Made by a program: the position numbers and the translations under genes. The notes beneath the pieces were generated by a model. That model ran no database searches. It had not been told where the DNA came from and was given only the letters and a program-made list of their open reading frames with translations. 64,000 nucleotides of DNA from Athripsodes cinereus (Eukaryota > Arthropoda > Insecta > Trichoptera > Leptoceridae), in NCBI GenBank assembly GCA_947579605.1, contig OX388313.1:4402001-4466000 (forward strand). Reading direction: 5' to 3'. Shown piece by piece: positions 13,301-22,300 of this stretch. Position 1 is the first letter of the stretch. The number at the start of each line of letters is the position of its first letter.

Positions 13301-16300
13301 TATGGATTAGGTATTGTATGTTAACCGTCGTGATTTTTTTTTGAAGCATACCAATATTATATGGAATATAAACTTACCTGAGAATATTAAAATAAAAATA
13401 AAAACGACATTAGTTTCCTATATCATGTGAGCTGCTATATATTCCAGGGTATAGAATGTACAAGGTTTGTTCGTTAGTCGTGTGTGATGCGTTAAGTGCT
13501 GCGAGCTATAAATATATATATATATATATATATATGAATGACTGTGTGATCAAATTTTCATCGGAAATGCATGTGCAACATGCATTCCATTAATGAAAGA
13601 TCACTTGATTTTACGCAGGAGATAGTATGAGGTGAAGGTTTTACTCCATTTCACTGCGTACAGTCGGGCAGAGACTTGGCTCTTGCCTTTGCATGAGGGA
13701 CGAGACACGGCCCGTCACCGGAATATGCAGATTGGATTTGCAGAATAGGTGTTGTGTTTCTGCATTGTGTATACATGTGCTTCTTCAGGACCATCTCGCA
13801 GAATGGCCGACACAACATTAAATCCAGTATGCGGGGAGTATCGCATATTATGAATGACTGTGTGATCAAATTTTCATCGGAAATGCATGTGCAACATGCA
13901 TTCCATTAATGAAAGATCACTTGATTTTACGCAGGAGATAGTATGAGGTGAAGGTTTTACTCCATTTCACTGCGTACAGTCATATATATATATATATATA
14001 TATATACTAACATGATTAGCTGGAAGATATTGCTTCCAGGCGATAAGCTCGTCAATTTCTCATGTTTTTTGATCAATAAGTAAATTATTATTATTATACT
14101 ATCACAACTACGAATGTAATCTCTCACAAGTAATGTAGCCTAAGGACCAATGAACATGCAGCTCATCCTCTCCATGCCATAAAAAAAGACATTTAGGATT
14201 GATAACATGCATGAATTGATAAATATTTCAACCATCTGTCACCTGAATACCTGTCTTTAAAGGACACATGAGATAAAGAGACTTAATCTATGCCAAAGGT
14301 TTCACAGGATTTTTAATGATGAGAATATGAATTATTAAAGTTTGTTTACATATTATGATTTTAGGTAAACGAGCTACACACGCTGCGGTATTTGCTAAAC
14401 TTATCACTCCCAATGGTAAAGATAATGGTCTCCATATATTTGTTGTTCCCGTTAGATGCCCAAATACACTCCTGCCATATGCAGGAGTAGTGGTTGGGGA
14501 TATGGGAGAGAAGATGGCACTGAATGGCATGGATAATGGGTAAGGTTTGTTTATTTATACACTGTGTATTTCAAGCTTTGTGGTGTTAAGAGTCTCGAGT
14601 CTCTATTTTATATCATGATATATCTCACAAGTAGTGTTTAGACTTATTGTTTTAGACTTATTTAGACTTATTGTAGATTTATTGTTTTTTTCTGCTTTGT
14701 TATATGTTTAACATGTAAAAGGCTCACGCCGTATACATTAAATAAAAAAAAAAAAAAAAAAAAAAAAAGTAGAGCACCCAATTGATTAAAGGCTTGTAAA
14801 ATGTGTACAGATCGTGGTCTTCATATTATAAAATATAGGTTAATTAGTTTTTAGATTAGTTGGCATACCGGATTGTTGAATTGAAAATATCATGTAGGTA
14901 TCTTCTACAAATTACCGTGTGGAGAATACTTGAAAATATACAGAAATGAATGGGAGATCTGTTGGGGGAGTGTAATTAAAAATAAAAATTATAAAAAGTC
15001 ACAGAGTTCTCTTTCAATCATTTATGTAGATAATATACCTTTTTTATTTCTTTTCAGCTTTGTGATGTTTGACCAGTATAGAATACCTGCTGAAAATCTG
15101 TTAAACAGACTTGGAGATGTGGATGATGAAGGTAACTATTTTTCACCAATAGAGAATCCAAATCAAAGACTAGCTGTAACTTTTGGAGTGCTATCCATGG
15201 GCCGCATTCAGATCACAGCTATATGTGCGAGTAATATGGTGAAAGCTGTGACTATTGGCATTAGATATTCTGTTGGAAGGAGACAGTTTGGTCCGGAGAA
15301 TTCTACGGAAGAATATCCAGTCCTGGAATACCAACAACAGGTAAACATATTAAAATAAAATATGAAAATTGTGGACCAATCTCATCTTGACAAATGTATA
15401 TGAAACTGATAGTTGACCATTACTTTATTTAAAACTCATTTATGGCCGGTCTCAATAACATAACCGAGGTAGCCTTGTCAACGCGATCCGAGATAAAATT
15501 CCAATTTTTATCTAACTTCGACCCGCGTCTCAATAAAGAAAAAGTAAGTGGCCAGAGATAGATAGGGTTCCTATCGCTGTTCCTTCCGATTACCATAGTT
15601 ACCGTGTGGCGGTGTTGATTTTCATGTTTTCATTTCTCGTCGTGTCATCTTTTTCGGTGCGTGTATTGTCTGCTGCATTTGTAAATAACGAAATTAATAT
15701 GGAATCATCACTTAATGTAAGTGATAATATTGTTTTCTTTTTTAATGATCATATAATATAATATATGTAGTATTATATTGTATGCTGGAATCCATGTCAC
15801 AGTTCTGTGCAGTTGTAAGAAATAACACCAGCCTTGTTGTATATCTGATAAATAAATGCCTTAAATTTCAGGTGAAAGCAAAACCTCTTGGAAAGGACCA
15901 GGTGTTGTTGTTGTTAGATATACATTGAAGGAGACCCACCGACCACCCGGATAGCGCAGAAGTCTGGGGACTTCCATTTATCCGAATTCTATACTGCACA
16001 AAGTTTGTCTACACTGGAGGCGCCACAGTGGGCAGCCTGAGGGGCTGGATATAATCAAATATTGGTTATTACCAAATCCACCAACGCAACCAACAACAAA
16101 TTAAAAGGCGTAGAAGGCGATTGCGAGCCAATATTCTGCTGACACGGGAGATTTTCGGTGCTCTGAGCAGCTGCGACTGAAGTGGGAGAATTTGAAGAAA
16201 GCTGCCAGGAAGCGATCGTTGTTTATATTAGTATAATTGTATCCAAACATGGTATAGGCTTGTGCCGTGTATTTTTGTAAAATAAAATATATAGGTATAT

Positions 16301-19300
16301 ATAAATGTATGGATAAATAATAAATTAGTTTTGTTTCATGTTTAAATATTTATTAAGCTATCAATTAAAACCAAAAAATGTTTACATATTAGACTTTATT
16401 ATTTATTCCTATCTATCCTAGATGATGATGAAATGACTAAAGAATAATGTATCAACTGTGGACATAACATATGAATAAAGATGCTTATAAGATATGTAAC
16501 GAGAAGAAGTTACACGTAGTGTTGGCACTATTTCCGTCAACAAATTATTCACTTCAGTTTTGTTCAAATGGAACCGGTATGTGAACCCTTTGCTCGAAAG
16601 TTCGGACATATAATCAATTCTCTGGTATTGCTTCTTAGGATCTTCGTTGGAATAAAATACTCCAGCTTCGAATAATTCTAATAATCAACCTCAAAAAGTC
16701 AAAACACTTAACTCCACTGTCAATCTGTCAAAATCCGGCGATAACAAAATCATATAAAAATTTGTTACCACGGATACGACAAGCAACTTGAGTTAGGATA
16801 TTGAAACGCATTTTCGTTGATTTCCATACATTCTATAACTCGCAGCAGTCCGAAAGATAGATAGAGAATTTGGATAGCGATTCTATCTCAGCTATGTTTA
16901 TTGAAACGGGAAAATGGAAAGATAGATCGATTTTTAACAAAAGTTCGGAGATAGATCGCTTATTGAGACCGGCCGTTAGTAACTGTGTTTAGAAATGTAA
17001 GGTTTAGCCAGACACCTAAGATATTTTTTCAATTCAATTAGTTAATCAAAACATGTGAATCATCATGGAAACAAAATCTCCATTCAATGTAACCTTGTTG
17101 CAGATTTTTTACTTTAATAAAAAACATTGTCTCCAATATCGAAATGATGACTTTGTTTTATAATTTAACAATTGTTTGAATTTGCAAATAAATGGTTATT
17201 TCTTATTGTTTTATTTCAGCAATGCCGTCTGATGCCTTATCTGGCAGCAGCATATTGTACGAGGATATTTTCCAACTGGTTTTTGAAGACTCACACAATC
17301 AATGGTGAATATCATATTTAGTTATTTCCTATTATTATTTATTTATTATCAAAGTTGAATTTGGGTTTATAATAAACACTCGCAGTGAGCATCAGCAGTG
17401 GGAAGAATCAAACTTCAGATCTCGATTGAGTCTTGAGATACTACCATCAGATTACCCGCCACCTCTTGCATCATTAGCAAGTTTAAATTCATTTAATTAT
17501 TAATCATCAACAACACTCTACAGTATATGTATGTAAACACAAATAATGGAAGCAATGAAGATATCAATTTATCACCCTATTTACAATATTAGTGTACACA
17601 TTTTGACAGTTAATGTTATATCAAAAGCCCATACAGTTGTCATATGTAAATAAAATGAGAAAGTTTAAAGATAGAAGATGATCCTTTGAAAAATGATAAA
17701 TGTTGTTTTATCAATGATATTATGATAATTCCAGAATTTGGCGCCAAAGACCCCGCTATGTATATGGAGGGTCACGGGATGTCATCAGCAACTAAACCTG
17801 TGATATCATGGATGGCGAGAGATGGCATTCAGGTCTGCAGAGAAGCTTGTGGAGGACATGGTTATTTGAAAGGTATGTTTGTAATCTTTTAAATCTACTT
17901 AAGCTATATATATAGCACTAGCATGTATGGAAATACATGTTTATCACCTGGGATATGTGGTGAGGGTATAGATTTTCATTTGTACACTTGTAAAGTATGA
18001 CGTCATCTGACATTTTGGTGCTCCAACTGTTTTTTTCCAATTTATCTTACTTTCCCATACAAAAGTGGGTGGGGCCATGTTGACTTCAATACTTAATAAA
18101 TTCTGCTCTTCCGCACTAACTTTTGTATGGGAATGTGAAACAAAGTTTGACAGTTTATGTGCAAAAATATCAGATGGCATCTAATTTTGAAAGAATATTG
18201 TGGGTAATCCATTATTCCATTTTTAGTTCAAAGCTGGAATAAAAAAAATATATATAGATATCAAATGTGGAAGCAAATGTTTTTCATTTCAGTGATATGG
18301 TCACATCACTAATATTTACATCTGTCAAATTGGTGGATTTTGTTTTTATAGAATGTTTGTAACAGTTTATTTATATTAATTTCTCTTTCGGGATGACGGA
18401 TCAGTCCATTGTTTCACAAAATGGTATAAACATGATATTTTTATATATTTTCTTATCAGTTAACATGTGCAAGTTTGTATAAATCATCAAAGATATTGTT
18501 CCTAACCTCAAAAAGTTTGCATTGTTATTTTTTTTTAATTCAATGAAAATTATTACATATTAAATGAATATATCAATTCCTAGATTCTGTGAAGCGCCCG
18601 GCAAAAATTGATCCCTTTCTTTTCCCTATGTTTTCGAGTGTCTTGTAAAAGGCAGGTGTTGGAACAAAGGCATTTTACATATTAAATTTAGCGATGAGGT
18701 TTGCCATCCTACCTTAATTTTTGTTGGCACAGAGAAGACAGCTTGCATTTTTATTACATGTAACTGGTCTGTTGGCTACTCCAATTGTGGGATATGCCTT
18801 GATAATATACTAGTAGTAAAATATTTAAATTTCTTGCAAGCTCATTGTGAAGTGTTGATTTTTTTCAGCTGCTGGATTCAGTGAATTACGCGGAGAGAAT
18901 GATGCCAACTGTACGTACGAAGGAGAGAATAGTCTTCTGCTGCAACAAACTAGTAATTGGCTGCTTAGTTTATTGAGAAAAGTAGAAAATGGAGTCCACA
19001 TTGCTAATCCGTACAATACTGTAGACTTTATAAAGCATTACAAGGAAATTATTAAACAGAAAATGAAATTTACATCAATTGAAGATTTCACTAATACCAA
19101 AAGTAAGTTATCCATACCTTAATGCAGAACTATCCTAAGTTCTAATTTTGGTTAAACTGAGTTAACTGTTAAGCAATATGAAATGATAATAACAGATACG
19201 AGATAATTTAATGATTCTGAGTAATTAGATTCATTTAATAAGGCATGTCAAAATTTGCTATAGATATTTTTAATATTTTTATTTTTGTTACAAAAACAAA

Positions 19301-22300
19301 ACTTAAAAACTGCTCCTTTGAAAAATCACCCTAAAATACTTATATTATAAGCGTCAAGGTGGCGATTATAAATTTTGTTATTTATTTATTTATTTAGCAT
19401 CAACAGTACACTACAGACAACATATATACATAATAACAAAACAATATAGTCATGCAATCTATTAGCTGACAAAATATATCGCATACTCTTTTCAACAAGT
19501 TTTCGAGAGTCCTGTAAGAGGCAGCTACTGGAAAAACTTTGTGTTTGGGACATTTAAAGTATTCAATTCAGCAGTGAAGTATCCACCCATTCTGAATGTC
19601 TTGTTGCCTTTGAGTCACGAGGTCCCGGGTTCGATTCCTGGCCAGAGCAAAGTGAAGAATGACCTTTTTCAAATTGTTCTTGGTCTGGGTGCTACATGTA
19701 ATATGTGTTAAGTGCATTGTGTATATGTATCGTCGTGTTAGTACCCATACAACAAGATTCATATCTTAGTATGGGACTAGCTCGATATGTGTGAATTGTC
19801 TATGCATGTTAATATGGATAAACAAACAAACAATCAGAGCAAAGTATGATTTTGTGTATAGTTATTTAATTTTTCTATATTTCAGATGTATTGGATTGCT
19901 ACCGATGGTTAATTTGCTACTTACTGAAGCAGACAAATGACAAGATGCAAAGTTTGATGAAAGCTGGTGCAGATGTCAATACAGCTAGAAATAATTCACA
20001 AACATTCAACGCTAATACACTGTCTGTAGTGTACGCCGAGGTAAACAATTTTTTTTTATTTCAAAAGATGAATATGGGTTTGAAATGAACCTAAATAACC
20101 TCAAAAAAGCAGTATGCTTGTGTTGTAGAGGTGGAGTGCTACTCATTTGAACCTAAAATTTCAATAGAAAGTTGTCTGTTGTATGGGTGCACAAGTAGTA
20201 TCATTATTATTATAATTGGATTAATAAAAGCAAGTTGCATTTTCTTCTAATATCAATTTTATTGAGAGAGGCGTCTTTTGATTCACCTTTATAGTTGAAA
20301 ACCGCTTTTTTCAATTTATCCAATCCGTATTTCAATTAGCTCTTTAATTTATGGCATATAATTGCTATGAAGCAAAATTCACCAATCGATTTGGTCCATC
20401 AACTATTTAGGATCATATTCATTTTAAAGAAAACAGAATAAATTCCAAATTCAGAACAAATTGGTAATTTTGACAATTAATACACTGAGATTGAAATTGT
20501 CAATGTATACATTTGATGCACAATCAGTCAATGGGAGATTGGTGGAGATCATTGAGATGTCTAACTTGTTTACATAGTTATTGCACAATATATCGTCGTG
20601 TGAATGCAGAACTATCCTATGTCCAATTGAACCAAATGTTGAGGAGAGTCAATTGAAATAAAGCACAGCGCGGAACAGCGACGATAGACAATGCAAATTT
20701 CGATAGTTTGTACAACTACCAATATTGTAAGTGTAGTCAGTTTGCAAGTGAGTCTATGAATTCCATAATGCAGCACTATTCTATGTTACAAAATAAGACA
20801 TAGGATTCTTCTGCATGTTAATAAAATATGTACATACCTTTACATAGGTTACTACTGTTTTAATGTTTTTTTCTTCATTAATATAAGGTTTGTACATGGG
20901 AAACTTCTGCATACCGTGAACAAGCATGTCATAAATGACTTTTGGTGGAAAATTTAATTTTACTTAAAATTGGACATAGGATAGTTCTGCATTCTGGCGA
21001 CGATATGTTTTCTTTATTTAAATTTTATTGGGTATGATTTTTTATATCTGCCTTTATATAAATTTATAAATCTTTAATTTACAGTATTGTATAATTAAAG
21101 CTGCTTGTGAGTACGTAAATAAAATGAAAGACTTGCCATCTAAGGAAGTTGTGGGAAAACTGTGTTCATTGTTTGCTACATGGTGTTTGGAGAAGTATTT
21201 GGGAACACTCTATGGGGTAAATATATTATTTAATTATTAATTTTACTTAAAGTTGTATTTAATTACATTTATCTGATTTAAACGATTAGGGGAAACCATA
21301 AATATGATAACTTTTCTATTTTCGAAGAGGAAACTTCTGCTTAATTGGGACACATCGGGACTTGGACATTTTGTCCCAATTAAGCGAATTTCACATTTTC
21401 TTTAATTCATTTATTTGGTTTTGTCAACTAAGGCCATTAACCAGTAATACACACATAAAATTAAACAATGCATATTTTTTTCATTAATTTAATTTTATAA
21501 ACTCTTGGAAACTGTAATTTACATATAGGTCATATAAATTATCATATAAATTACAAATATGTAATATAAACTTTTAAGAAAATAATAAATTCCTAATTAA
21601 AATAATAAATGGGTAGGTACATACAATTTAATTCAATGCAAAAATGAGTCAAGTGTAGTCTGTCTTTTATTTTTGTAACATTTCTTTGTACAAATTTTTT
21701 CTTGAGAATACGTTTAACATAATATGTACTGTGATCTTAAATTTACTGTCCCAATTAAACATAAATTTACTATTGGTTTCTTGGTTTGGTTTCTGTTCTT
21801 TGAGATTTGTCCCAAATAAGCGGCTGTCCCAATTAAGCGGAATCGACTGTATTTATTACTGAGGATGGACGTAGGTCCGAAAAGCTTCTAAAATTAGTGA
21901 AAGTTATAGGTACAGTGTTTCATTTTTTATTACCTAAATAAAAAAAAAACATAAAAATGATTTGTAACAACAAGAATACTTTTTTTTGTTGTAATTTTTA
22001 GTTGTATTTTAAGAAAGAGTGAGTTGATATCAGAATTTGAAGTATGAGTCTTTTGATTGACATTATATTTTCATCAACATATTATTGGTTACTCATTTTT
22101 CTCCCAATTGATTAATTTTTGTATTGTATGATTTAATTTTATTGTTCCAGGGTGGACTCTTTGCTAGTAATGAGATAAATTTATTGAGGGATGCTATAAT
22201 TAAGTTATGTTCTGTGATAACTCCAGATTCTGTGTCATTGGTGGACACTCTAGCTCCTCCAGACTTCATTCTGAACTCTGTATTGGGAAGGAGTGATGGA

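Noticed and set aside
13664..13720. Hammerhead-like string GCATGAGG-GACGAGAC-ACGG within the 133-bp-repeat element
   Set aside because: The CUGANGA block is not matched and GAAA is GAGA; helices do not close around it. Too weak to call.
19626..19645. tRNA gene suggested by the GGTTCGATTCC box
   Set aside because: Only the B box and a decayed head are present, repeated at several loci with a common non-tRNA body: a SINE.
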